This document shows positions 1-11,079 of a stretch of 64,000 nucleotides of DNA, one piece after another. Under the pieces are notes generated by a model. The model did not search any database. It was given only the letters and a program-made list of their open reading frames with translations, and was not told the origin of the DNA. The number at the start of each line of letters is the position of its first letter. The stretch's first letter is position 1. The stretch comes from Mrakia gelida (taxonomy: Eukaryota; Basidiomycota; Tremellomycetes; Cystofilobasidiales; Mrakiaceae): positions 124,001 to 188,000 of the forward strand of contig BRON01000003.1 of NCBI GenBank assembly GCA_024345305.1, given 5' to 3'. The translations under genes and the position numbers were made by a program.

Positions 1-1600
1 CGTACGATGAACCCAGACACGTCCAGGAGGACTGAACGAGAGAACGAACTCACAGAAGGGGAGATGCGAAGGCCGTCGAGCTTCTCTCGAGCTGCCAGCG
101 AGGATCGTCCTCTGCAACGAGGCCCGGAGCGAGAAGAACGCTTTGGAGAACAGTATCGAGGTCTCTAAGTGATTTTGAACAGCTTAACAGACACCAAAGT
201 CGAGTTTGAAGGTCGTGAGGGTTGGGAAGGAGGGGAAAGGGAGCAGGTGAGCTCGACTCAAAACCGAACGTCTTTCCCTCCCTTCGTCTGGACTCAGACC
301 GCCATCATCCACTCGCACCTCACTTCTCTTCGACAAGCTGAATGAACTAGATCTTCTTCTACCCATCAGGGAGCAGAAAAGTATTTCACTCATAACGTCC
401 CTCTCCCAGCAGCAGACCCTCCTCTCGACCTCTCACTCCCCTTCCCCCTCGGCCATCTCCATCCCCTCGACTTTTCTTGCTTCCTCTCCCTCGGCCCATC
501 CGAGCGACTTCAATCTCTCTCCACACGACATGGATCACCTTCGCTATCTCTCACTCAGTCGAGCAAGGTCGAAATCGCTCAGGTCCCAAAGCGAAGATGG
601 CAGGAGCGAGATGAGAGGGTCGAGGAAGGAAGGACTGATGAGCTCGACGTCGGTGAGTTCTTTCGATCTCGCGCTCGTTTTCTAGGGATGGAACACCTCT
701 TGACAGATGGTCACATCAGAAGTGTATATATGGTGATGGCGTGGAGGAGACAGACGGTGGTCAAAAACAAAGGGAGAAGAAGATCTTTGTCTGTTTTCGT
801 CGACCTCAACCCTCCCTTCCTCGTTCGTCAATGCTGACTCTGGCTCTCTTCTTTCATCAGCGCTTGGTTTCGAAGGGTCGGATTCCGCCTCAGCAAGCTC
901 AAGCTTATCGAAGAACCGGGTGGTACAGAAACCGGAGGGAGATGGCTTCCTCGACCTCCTCATCGCCAGATCCCCTCGTCCGTCTCCTCCCCGCTGGATC
1001 TCTTTGTCGCTCGGCTCTCCTTGTAAGACTTTCGGAGCCAAGACCCCTACCTGGGATCCCAGCCGATTCCTTATCGTACGTCTCTATCTCTCACAAACAA
1101 CGTCCAAAGGCTGATCTCTCCTCCTTTCCCTCTCCCTCCCCCTCGTCTCTTCCCCAAAAACAGCTCTCTCTCGTTCAGAGGACGACTTGTAGCTCTTCCC
1201 TTCTCTATATTACCTCCATCGACTCCCACGAAAGCTCAAAGCTCTCTATATCGACCTTTTCGTCGACATCTCTCGAAGCGCAGCGTGTCAACAAGTCGGC
1301 TCGACCGCTCTTCCTCCCTCGACGCGTCGTTCCCCTCTCCCCTTCGACTTCGCCATCAGCCTGGCCATATCCCAACCGTCTACTCCACTGCTTCCCACCT
1401 CTATCGGCACTATCAGTACTCGTCTACACGTCAAATCGACCCAAACGTCTCCCTCGCTCTCCAGTCGGAAATCTGCGCATCAGGCACCAACCCTCTTTCG
1501 CTCGCGTTCGACAACTCAATTTCGAGCTTTCGCTTTCTTTCTGACTCCCAACCACATCCTCCTTTCCAACTTACACTCTTACTCCCATTTTTACAACCCA
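1..1600. other. Segment A, copies 0 (minus, left edge) and 1 (plus), divergent
   Basis: Bases 1-170 read on the minus strand and about 170-1550 on the plus strand match 14150-14330 (plus) and about 12700-14130 (minus). Two head-to-head units therefore start near 170. The plus unit shows splice-like signals: a donor near 255 with an acceptor near 306, GTGAGT after about 653, GTACGT near 1077 and an acceptor near 1162. Translation of any single frame differs between copies and gains stops: the copy 2 counterpart of the 870-1075 exon has a TAG. I do not recognise a protein family. It may be a degenerating spliced gene, or the long leader and promoter of family B gene B1 immediately downstream. 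The part from 1060 to 1660 is almost identical to its counterpart, more so than the flanks. Confidence 0.45.
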
Positions 1601-1661
1601 ACCCAACCCAACCTCTACCACCCTCACCCTATACAAACTCAACCCAACCCAACTCGCAACC

Positions 1662-2575
1662 ATGCCCTCCATCAACACCAAGCTCGCTTCCCTCTCCTCC
1701 TCCATCAAGAAGTCCTTCAAGAAGGTCGCTAACAAGCTTTCCCTCAAGAAGAAGAACAAAGACGGGAAGAAGGAGAAGATTTTCGTCGTTGCCGACGAGG
1801 TTCGTTTCCCGCCTCCTTTTCCTCGATCGACTCGCGCGCGTCGATTGATGATTCAGATTTGGACTGACCTTCCTTTCTTCTTTTCATCCCGTTCTTCTTC
1901 CTCCTTGGCAATCTCAGATTCAAAACGAGATCGAGATCGCCCTGCCCGCTGCCGTCGTCGTTGCCCCCTTCGGTTCGGAGAAGGCGAAGACGTTCCTCAT
2001 GGTCTCACCTTCGGAATGGACGACGACGACGAGGAGGAGGATGAAGACAAAGAGGAGGAGGAGATCTTCGGGGACGTCAGGGACTTCGAAGCCGAGAAGA
2101 AGGCCACTGTCTCGGTGGTCCTTCGATCTATCGTCGCTGCTGTTTCGGAGCGATCCAAGCTCTGCCTTTGTGAGTCGCGTCGTTTCCCTTCGTTTTCGCT
2201 TCCTCTTCTTCTTTCTCAAATTCTGACCTCTTCTTCCTCTTCCGCATTTATCATCTCTCAGACGTCCAACTCATCAAAACCACTCCCAAAGCCAAAGGTC
2301 CTCCTCGACTCCGCTCTTTCAAGCCTCAACCCTCTCCCCTCCGAAACTTCGTCGTCGTCGCTCCTGTCTCTCTCCCTCCTCTTCCCATCACCATCACTAC
2401 GGGAGCCTCCACCCCTCCTCCTCTCTCGCCTTCATCCTCCATCTCCTCCATCAGATCCTCCTCGAGCTCCGACAATGACGGTCCCTCGACCCCTCCTCGA
2501 AACGCGAGGAGCAGCATCGTTCAGAAGAGAGTCGCGGAGATTGAGGCGAGGTGTGGGAGGGAGTTGGTGTTCTAG
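1662..2575 (+). CDS. Family B protein, copy B1 (unknown function)
   Basis: I do not recognise this family. The start ATG follows a CT-rich leader and is shared by copy B2 (minus, 12664) and, more distantly, B3 (15306). The first 46 residues form a basic amphipathic stretch (repeated KKSFKK and SLKKK motifs), suggesting contact with membrane or nucleic acid. Then come an acidic run (DDDDEEEDED), a conserved FEAEKK motif, and a Ser/Pro/Thr-rich tail with a LSPSSSISSI motif shared by all copies. Exon 1 ends at 1799. The last intron, 2170-2261, is clear (GTGAGT, CTGAC, CAG). The 5' edge of exon 2 is unsure: the acceptor with the good branch point (exon from 1918) gives a frame that reads well only to about 2010. 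The acidic run lies in another frame, reachable by using an acceptor at 1856. In the C-terminal part B1 and B2 differ mostly by whole-codon indels, which supports coding there. Confidence 0.65.
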
Positions 2576-3031
2576 ACCATCTACAGTTTTGTTTGTTAGT
2601 TTCGGGTGGACGGTGATGAGGAAGGATGGGGGACAAAGGAGGCGAGCGAGCTGGTCTTGCTTCGTCTTCTTTCGTCGCGTCGTTGTTTGTTTGTTGTTTC
2701 GTTTTATCTCTAATCGCTTTGTCTCTTTCAGACTATCTACTTACACCACCTAACTATACCCTCCAGCTCCGCCTCTCGTCCCCCTGTTCGTTCGTTCTCT
2801 TTCCCGTCTCGTCTCGTCTCGCGCTCGTCTTTTCGTTTCCTCCTCGTTGTTGTTTCTCGGCTTCGTTTTATCTTTTTATCTTCTCGCCCTGCATTCTCTC
2901 TTTCTTGTTCTAGTTTGTGTCTCTTCCCGTTCTCCTAACGATATACACGAGTCTCTTTCGTTTCTCATTCTCAAAGGTCGCGAAAGACTCATCTGATCGG
3001 GTTCGACGCGACGCGCTAAACTGTTGGTCAA
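2576..3031 (+). other. 3' region of B1, shared with the other B copies
   Basis: No coding frame is supported. The CT-rich sequence to about 2900 resembles the downstream regions of B2 (11460-11735, inverted) and B3 (16043-16450), so it is probably the 3' untranslated region carried along in the duplications. A block around 2935-3010, including ACGATATACACGA, recurs at about 16410-16500 beside F-box copy 2. The duplicated unit therefore runs through into the F-box gene. Confidence 0.55.
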
Positions 3032-4312
3032 TCTGAAGAGGGGAGGGCAAGTCAGTCCACTTGAAGAACATCTGTGACGACGGTCGCCCCGAACTCACCA
3101 GAGATCTTCCTCGCCCTCCGATTCAGCCTCCTCAAAAAACGGACGCGTCGACCCGTCCTCCAAAGCAATCCGCCAACCCAGCTGATTCTCATCCGACACC
3201 ATATCGAAAGCGACCCATCGACGCGCACAATCCATCATCTCCCATCCGACCAATCCGGTCCAAACTACCGAACCAGCGTCCCAAGGGATGAAGTAGGGCG
3301 AGGATACCCAAGGGTCGACGACCGAACGAAGGTTACTCTTCATCACCGCTTCCAACGACTCCTCGTCCAGTCCTCCGCAATCGACGATCCAAGTGAAGTT
3401 CGATATGATGCGATACAGGCCGTGGGGTGCTTGGGGCCGGAGGATGAGAGGATGATGAAGGAACGTAAGTCCCTCGAGGGATCGCTCGAGTCGAAGTCGA
3501 TAGAACGGCGATTCCTGGATCGTCAACGCGTGGTAAAGGAGGTCCTCCCATACCATTCGGTAGAGTCTTAACCTTCGCGGGAGTCGAGGGATGCTGATTC
3601 CGAAGAGGTTCTTGGTGAGGAAGAACTCTTGAAGTCGTTGCGATTCGGAGGAGAGGAGGAGTGGATCCGAGAGGGACGGGAGGATGAAGAGGGAGCGAAG
3701 GTTCGGGAGGGGAGGTCCTAGACTTCGAAGCCCAAGAAACAAAGGGTGGTGCTGTGTGAACTGCTTGAGTCTTAGTCCCTTCTTCCTAGCTCCTTCGAAG
3801 TCCCAGGGGATCCAGACGAGACCTCCGTCTTCGCTTTGGACGAACAGCTCTTCGACCCAGCCGCGTCGAACCTCCAACGACGCTCGTCCCATTCCGAGTC
3901 GTCTTCCTCCGAGGATTCCGTACTCCTTGTTGAAGACCGTGATCCAGTCTTGGGAGTTGAGGATGGAGATGGAGCGGTAGAAGAAGGGAAGGACGAGGTG
4001 GTAGAGGCCTTTGGAGACGAGGAGGAGTTGGATGGGATGAGGGGAGGGGGAGGAAAAGATGTTCGACTTGGTTGGGTCCGTGGAGGAGAGGAAGACGAAG
4101 GAGAGGATCCTCTCGATGATTTCGACGGGGATGCGATAGGTCGAAGTTGAGGATGGGAGGGAGTCGGGAGGTGAGGGAGGGACGGGAGCGAAGGGAGGAG
4201 TGGAGGAGGGTGGATCGTCTGTTTGATGGGCGAACGTCCTCCGTCGATGTTTAGGCCGCTTGGGAAGGTGAAAGATCTCCTTGACGAGCTTTGAGAGCTT
4301 AGTAAAGGACAT
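3032..4312 (-). CDS. F-box-like protein, copy 1
   Basis: The protein is about 404 residues. Residues 55-110 read as a fungal F-box-like motif (IPVEIIERILSFVF, then LLLVSKGLYHLVLPFFY), and a hydrophobic region with many Leu-Pro motifs follows. F-box proteins usually link substrates to SCF ubiquitin ligases through Skp1; this role is inferred. Paralogues lie at 16512-17796 and 53594-54885. They share the N-terminal PKLS motif, VVWTG near the C-terminus, and the end DGSTRPFF...EDLW. The ATG at 4312 opens the frame after an in-phase stop-rich leader. The coding sequence ends at an intron (3033-3098) whose donor falls inside the stop codon: spliced, TG joins A at 3032 to give TGA; unspliced, it reads TGG TGA. 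This copy is intact but more diverged from copies 2 and 3 than they are from each other. Confidence 0.78.
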
Positions 4313-4605
4313 ACGAGTTGACGACTTCTTGAGATGATGGTGGTCGAGAGAGAACTCGGAAAGAGCGGATCAGGAGGGCTGAAGAACGCAGCGTGACCAA
4401 CTTACGCCTCGAGTCAGGTTTCGAGCACCGCTCACTGCTTTCTTCTCCCCCCCCCCCCCCCTACCAGTCGTTAAGATCATCAAAGAGCTAAGAGCGGGGC
4501 CAAAAAGAAGCTAACTCGGACGCGTACAGAAAGACGGAGGGAAGACTATCGAACGGAACCGAAAAGAACAACAAACCAAAAACCCTGAGCAGACGCGACC
4601 TCTCG

Positions 4606-6926
4606 TCACCTCGTCCCTCCCCTCCTCCTCGACACGACTCCCTTCGAGCAGTCCCTGCAGAACCAGAGCTTCTTGGCAGGTGGAAGAACTCCCTGAACGG
4701 TCGAATAAAAAGGCAGAGTCAGCGAGAGCCTCGTTCGACCTCGACCCGACGCGTCGAGTCGATTCTGTTCGAAGAGAGACTTACGACGCAGCCAACATGG
4801 AACCACTCTGTCTCGCAGTCTTCGTTCTGAGAAAATAGGGTTCGGGATCAGTGTGGGAGAAAAAGGGGAGACGAAAGAGGGAAAGAAGAACGACGAACGT
4901 CGCAAGCGATCATCTGCAGCGTGAAACCAGACGAGAGGAGGCGAGGTCAGTTGAGGGAAGACGAAAGGAGACAATCACAAAGTAGGAGTAGGGAATCAAT
5001 CTTACCTCTCCATAAGAGACACCATTGCAGTAGCAGTATCGAGGCTCGTTCCTGTTTGATTCGAAAGAAGAAGGAAAAGAACGACGCGACGCGTTGAAAG
5101 GTCAGCTCTCTTCTCGCTCAGTCGCCCGACCCTCCCATTCTCCCACCCTCTCCATAGGTGGAAGGGTCCAAGTGTCGCAGAGACGTTTACGTTCGAACTC
5201 ACAGATCAACAGCCATCCCAACCAACGCGTTCTCCAGAACCATCCCTCCTCCTCCTCTTCCTTCCCCTCCACCAGCAGCACCACCACCAGCACCATTCCC
5301 TCCTCTCTCCCCAAACGCGACTCTCTTCCCCTTATCCTCACCTCCACTTCCACCACTCGTCTCCCTCACCATCGACCCCTGCTGCCACCCATCCTCCACC
5401 AACTCCTCCTCCGTGTCGTACTCCTCCCCAATCGCATCCTCCTCCGAATCATACACCCTTTCCTCCTTACCCCCACCCACACCACTCTCATCAACCTCCA
5501 TGACCGTTCCCAACTTCTCCCCAAACCCAAACCCAACCTCTCCGTCCTCTCTGCGGCGCGTCGCGTCGTCTTCCTCGTTTCCCAGACCGTCAGACGAAAC
5601 CAAGAGAGGGCCCTCGCTCATGCTGGCCCGATGAGCATTCAGCGCCAAATCCAGCTCCCGGATCTGCCTGTCAACGCGATCGTACGAGTCCTTAGCGAGG
5701 ACGACTTTGTGGGAGGAGGTTTGGAGGAGGAGGGTGAGGAGGGAGGCTAGTTTGAGGAGTTGGGTTCTGGAGAGTGAAGTGAGGGTGGGAGGAGAGGGTT
5801 GAGGTTGGGGTTGAGGTTGAGCTAGTGGTGGGATGGGGGTGGAGGAGGAGGAAGCAGGGTGAGGGAGAGGTTGGGGAGGCTGGGAGGAGGAGGAGGAGGA
5901 GAGGGTGTAGGAGTGGAGGTCGAGGAGAGGGAGAGGTTGGGAAGGAGGAGGTGACGTGTTGATGCAGGTGAGGATTGCAGGCTTGGCAGCTGGAGGAAAG
6001 GTGATGGCGGTGGGAGGAGTGAGCTGATCGGAGGACGATTCGACGGGACGAGTCGACGCGTCGTCGAGCCTCGCTGCTGCTGCTGATCCACCGATTTCGA
6101 CGTCGATTTCCATCGCTTGGTGACCATTCGGGAAAATGCCGCCTATTCCCTTGTTGGCGATAGTGGGCTGAGCGTGAGGAGTCAGGAGCGACGAAGTCGT
6201 CGTCGCTGTCGTCGGAGGAAGACCTCGACCTCGACGCGTCTCGACGTACGCTCGAACGAGCACTTGAATCTCCTCCTTCGTATCCTCGACCTGTCCCTCC
6301 AGCTGATGAATGAGCTCGTAGGTTCTATGAAGCTCGAGAGGTAGTTGATCCACGACTGAAGTAACAAAGAGATGGAGTAAACCAAGGCCGTCCGTCCGTC
6401 AGCTCGCGTCGACCTCCCTGTCTCCTCTCGAGCAAGAGAAGGTGAACTGGTGGATGGACTGACTCTTGTAGTGATCCTCCCTGAAGCCAGTCCATACAGG
6501 ATCGTCCTCGTCGTCGTCCTCCTCCTCCAGCGTCAGCTCTCCCTCAACCGTCTCCATCCTCCTCTCGTCATCTCGCCACTCGTCCTCCACCTCCTGATCC
6601 ACCGACTTCTCCCCTCCTTGACTCGTCCTCCTCCTCCTTGCAGGGAACCTAGCTACACCACTGGCATCCCTCACCCTCCTATCCTTCGCCCTCTTCAAAT
6701 CCCTCGCTCGATTCTGGTTCCCCCTACCCTTCTTCTTGACCTCAAGCTCGTTCGTCGCCGTCTTCTTGGGTCGAGTCGGCGAGGAGGAGGAGGAGTACAT
6801 GGATGTATGAGCGAGAGGGATGGTTCCTGAGTGAGGAGAGAGACCTTGGTATTTGAGAGCGATCTTCTTTTCTTTGAAGACGTAGCCGGGAGGGGGGAGA
6901 CCGCGTCGGAAGCCTTTGGGAGGCAT
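4606..6926 (-). CDS. ING-family PHD-finger protein (histone acetyltransferase/deacetylase subunit)
   Basis: ING proteins are chromatin readers in NuA4/SAS-type acetyltransferase or Rpd3-type deacetylase complexes; the PHD finger binds histone H3 trimethylated on Lys4. Exon 1 (6464-6926) encodes a basic 154-residue extension. A phase-1 junction then creates the ING helical start HYKIVDQLPLELHRTYELI. The second helix (DSYDRVDRQIRELDLAL) follows a long Pro/Ser linker. After the donor at 5202, short exons encode the PHD: RYCYCNGVSYGE, MIACD, NEDCETEWFHVGCV, then PPAKKLWFCRDC. These supply all C4HC3 ligands. The stop is at 4606-4608. The order (long N-terminal extension, low-complexity linker, C-terminal PHD) fits fungal Yng2/Pho23-like members; which one cannot be decided here. 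It is head-to-head with the C1 gene, about 480 bp apart. Confidence 0.9.
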
Positions 6927-7406
6927 GGAGGGAGGGAGGGAGCGAGGGGAAGAGGGGAGGTGAGGGAGGGAAGATGATTGAGGGAAGGAAGGGTTTTCAG
7001 AGAGTCTTGTCGAGCTTGTTGGGAGGTGGAGGGGAAGTCATGGAAGGGGAAAGAAGAAGGCGAGAAGCGAGCTCGTGGTGGTTGAAAGATCAGAACGAAA
7101 GGGCAGGAGGAGGGAGGATGGGTGAGCTCGCGTTTCAGCTCGACGACTGCGAGGGAAGGCAAGGAAGGATCTTGAGAATTCGGAAATTCTTCCAAACTTC
7201 GAGAGGAGCTCAGATGAGCTTCAGAGAGTGCAAGGATTAAAATTTGACGCGAAAATCTTGCTCCGTCGCCATGGGGGAGGGGGAAGCTTGAGGGAAGGAC
7301 GTGTTGAGCTTCGAGCGAAGGCGAGCTCCCTTCCCTTACAACCATCCTTCACCATCCTCCCACAATCTCTCAACTCGTCTGAACTCAGCCATAAGTCCAC
7401 TCCCGG
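6927..7406. promoter_or_regulatory. Divergent spacer between the ING gene and C1
   Basis: This stretch of 480 bp has start codons facing outward on both sides, so it should hold both promoters. It is GA-rich on the plus strand near the ING start and CT-rich near the C1 start. I see no TATA box and no supported gene. ORFs here are open only because of low complexity. Confidence 0.5.
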
Positions 7407-10400
7407 ATGTCTTCTGCGTCTTTGGACACGGGCAAGAACGGACTTCGAACGGATGCGGGAGCGTCGACGATCAAGAGGGAGCTCGCCTCAGGTCCTCCTC
7501 CTCCTCCTCCTCCTGACAGTCCTCCTCCTGTGGAACTAGTCGGTTGCGTCGTCTCTTTCGAAGGGGTAGGGCTGGAGGGGAACTTCGTATCGTTCGATAG
7601 GATCTTTGATCGTGAGTTCATCGTACCCTTGTTGAGTCTCGTTCGTTGTCTTGCTGGGGAGAAGGGACCGGGACGACGCAGAGAGCATGAGGTGAAAGGG
7701 AGGGAGCGGTCGCCTTCATGAGCAGGTCGCCACTCTCGTTCCCAGAGGGAGACAGCATACATACAGCTCTAGAAGGTTCCCTCAGGATTCATAGGTGGTC
7801 TCTCTATGGCCTCTTGTCACTTGGGAGAGCCGTCGGGAACAGTGCGAACCTCGACTCGTGGGAACAACAACGGACGCTCTCGAGCTGACCGACGCTCTCC
7901 TTCTTCCTCTCCCTCTCCGATTCGCAGCCGACTGGGATCTCGACGACATCGCTCGGATCCTGAGGAAGAAGTTCAAGGTCGGAAGGGATCATCATCTCGA
8001 GATACACACCATCTGGGAAGGTTCAGAGCTCTATCCAATAGAACTCGAGGATAGTCAGTCTCCCTCCCCTTCGTTCTCCCTCCCTCCGTGCGCACAACAC
8101 CACCTCTGACTCCCTCCAGCTTTTGATCTTCACAGACGACGACTTCATCGCCTTCGCCTTCCGAGCAAGCAAATGCTCCCATCGAGACGTCATCCGACTT
8201 CGCTGCATCCTCCATCCTCTCGTCCCTTCCCCGGCTGCTTCCTCGTCCTCTTCCCTGCCAGCTCCCCCCACTCCACCAGCTTCAGCATCGACCGATCAAT
8301 CAAGGTCAGCATCACCGGTTCATCAAGACCCTACGGAGGAACAGGTCGACCCTCCTCCCGAGCCCAGGAGGAAGAGGAAGAAGGCGAAGCTCGACGTCGA
8401 CTCGGACTCGGTCGCTTCCTCCTCGTCTTCCTTCGCTGCTCTACCCCTCGCTTCCCCTGCCCTCAACAAACCTTCCCTCTCTCCAACCTCATCCCTCTCC
8501 TCTCGGCTGCCGATTGCCCTCAAGAGGAAGAGAGGCGGGTCGGAGAGCTCGGAGGAGGGAAGAGATCTCTCCGTCGTCGAAGACGCGATCCTTCCTCCTC
8601 CCGCCACTGCCGCTTCGCTTCCTCTCCTCTCGCCACCGGAACAAGAACTCTGCTCGACACTCAGGATCCTACCGAAACTGTACCTCATGATCAAGGAGAC
8701 GTTCGTTCGGGAGTACGCGAGGAGGGGAGGGGACTTGAGGAAGAGGCAGGCGAGAGCTTTGGTGAGTCGAGCGAACAGACTCAATTCAGCTTTTCCGAGA
8801 CCCCCTTGGTATCATTGAGTTCGAACGAGACCAAGAGCCGTACTGAGGTCGAACGAGACCAAGAGCCGCACGAGAATGAATCGAGTCGTCGCTGACCAGA
8901 GATTCTTTCTTCGCTTCGCTTCGCGTTTCTGGCAGGTCAAAATCGACATCAACAAGACCGCTCGGATCTGGGATCTCATGGAGGAGATGGGAGTCTTCCG
9001 AGCCGCTCTCGACCCCGACGCCAAACTCACCGTCTACCCCTCCAGAACGCAACACCTCGACAACGCCATCGACGACTCTCCTCCCCCGTTCTTCGCATCT
9101 CCATCTCCACCACCAGCACCCCCTCACTCAGCATTAACCCAGACGACGATCCAGCATTCATCCTCCTCCCACCATCCTTCCACCCTCGCATCGCACTCCA
9201 TCCAACCTCACAACGACCGACTTCCTCTCTCATCATCGCCCAAATCGTCCCTCATCCTCTGCCCGAAGGCGCCCGCAACCTCAGCCCTGCTTCAGAAGCA
9301 AAAGAGACTGAGTCTCCTCGACCAACCTCCTCCCAAACCGACCGGATCGTCCTCCTCCACTCGTCAACTTCGCCAACTCCCACCCGCTCCCAAACCCACC
9401 GCCTTCTCTCTCTCTTTCGGCTACGACGGCTACCCCGTTCGACCATCGTCCAAACTCGGCAAACGTCGCGCGAAGGAAGCTCTTGCAGCGGCTCAAGCGG
9501 CTGAGGAGGAGGAGGCGAGTCTGATGGCGGACAGGAAGGGAAAAGGGAAGGAGAGGGAGGTGTGTGCGGTTGGTCGAGGGATGGGAGAGGATAATGTGTC
9601 GATGGAGGTCGAGGATCAACCAGTCGGATCGTCAAGGCGCCTCACCTTGTCGCCGGATCGCGACGTCCTTCCCTCGTTCCCTCGTCGCATCCCCTCACCT
9701 TCCTCCCTCGTCGTTCCTCCTTCGCCCAATCCCTCGATCTCGGACTACGCCTCCCCTCCTCACTCTCCTCCTCGACCTATCATCTACCTCCCCGGACTCG
9801 GACCTCTCCTTCCTCCTCGCCATCCGAACCTCTGCCTCCCCGTCTCGGCAGCTCGTCGCGTCAACCTTCGTCAGAAGGCTTCCAACAGACAAAGCACCGC
9901 CGTCGACAAGTACGCGTTCCTGGAGGAGTCAGACTCGGACTCGGACTCGGACTCGGACGATATCTCGGATGAGCAGTCATCGGATGAGCAGCTGGAGCAG
10001 AAGAGAGGGAACCGAAGGGAGGTGCAGGTCGAGGTGGATGAGGAGGAGGAGGAGCTCTCGCAGCCCAAGATCCCGCCCCCGAAGATCACAAAGAGGAAGA
10101 GGAGAGTCGTCGAGGTCGGTCTCGGTCCCTTCATGTGTTATTCTGATCTTCTGTCGATACGGGAGCTGACCTCTCCTCCGTTTCGTCGCGTTCTCGAATC
10201 AGTCGCCCGCTCCAGGACCTCGCCTCTCCCTCGAACTCGTCTCGCTCGTCCTCCAACACTGCGACTCTTCCACCCTCACCGTCGGCATGCGACTATCCAA
10301 AGGCTTCCTCCCCAAAGCCGGTCGTCTCCTCTACCAACACCTCGAGCTCACCAAACTCAGCCAGTGGAAAGCCATCTTCTCTCGTCCTCCCGTGAGCCCC

Positions 10401-11079
10401 CAACCTTCCCCCTTCGCTCTTCGACGCGTCGGCTCACCTTCAGCTGACCGCTCTCTCTCGTTTCACTTCCCAGCCCACCCATCTCCCAACCTTCCACCCC
10501 TCCCGCTCCCTCATCCAAACCGTCTCCCTCACACTAACCCTCCCTCAACTCCTCCTCTCCCCCAAATTCTACAACTCCTCTCGTCCCAACCACTTCCTCC
10601 CTCCTCGACCTCCCGACCCTGACTCCTCTTCCTCCTCCCTCGCTTCCTCCGCTGCGCTCTCATCATGCTACACCCTCTCCCAAATCCACACCGTCCACAT
10701 CTACCTCCCTCCTAACCTCCCTCGCTTCATCAACTCTAACACCACCTCTTCTCAGGAATCGAACAAATCCTACCTAGCTCGTCTCTCCTCGCATCCTCTC
10801 GGGGCGCTGTTGAGGGGTCTGAGGGGGCTGGTGATTGAGTTGGTGGGGAAGAGGAAGGTGGAAGTGAGGGATGGGTGGGTTGTGTTTCATGTTGCAGGAG
10901 GAGGGGGGGAAGGGGTGATGGTGAGGGAGATGGTGCGGGGGTGTTGGAGGGCTTGGGATGAGGTGGGTGGGGCGTGGGGGAGGGTGTTTGAGGTGGTGCT
11001 GGAGGAGGAGGAGGAGGAGGAGGAGGTGGTGGTGGTGGAAGAGGAAGAGGAAGAAGGGGAGGGGATGGAGGTTGATTAG
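7407..11079 (+). CDS. C1: family C domain + SWIRM domain + F-box-like C-terminus (fusion)
   Basis: Six exons join in phase: 7407-7611, 7928-8053, 8136-8761, 8936-10114, 10203-10391 and 10474-11079, giving about 976 residues. Exons 1-3 carry the family C domain seen in C2-C4: a GNFVSFDRIFD motif, then DLDDIARILRKKF, then a DDDFIAFAF segment. A Ser/Pro and basic linker follows. The exon 3/4 junction builds a SWIRM domain (LRILPKLYLMIKETFVREY, then KIDINKTARIWDLMEEMG). This matches the Fun19/Swi3/Ada2-type module that binds DNA or nucleosomes. Next comes a long disordered region with an SD repeat near 9930. Exon 5 holds an F-box-like motif (LSLELVSLVLQHCD). Exon 6 is leucine-rich and ends in an acidic run. 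The weakest joint is the GTCGGT donor at 10115. If it is not used, the SWIRM protein ends soon after and the F-box part belongs to another transcript. Confidence 0.72.
8821..8868 (+). repeat. Two-copy tandem repeat, 28-bp period, in C1 intron 3
   Basis: The 20-mer TCGAACGAGACCAAGAGCCG occurs at 8821-8840 and again at 8849-8868 inside the intron upstream of the SWIRM second half. Confidence 0.85.

Noticed and set aside
8876..10447. A 523-codon frame as an independent gene
   Set aside because: It contains C1 exon 4 (SWIRM second half) but starts inside the preceding intron and reads into the next. The in-phase exon model explains it better.
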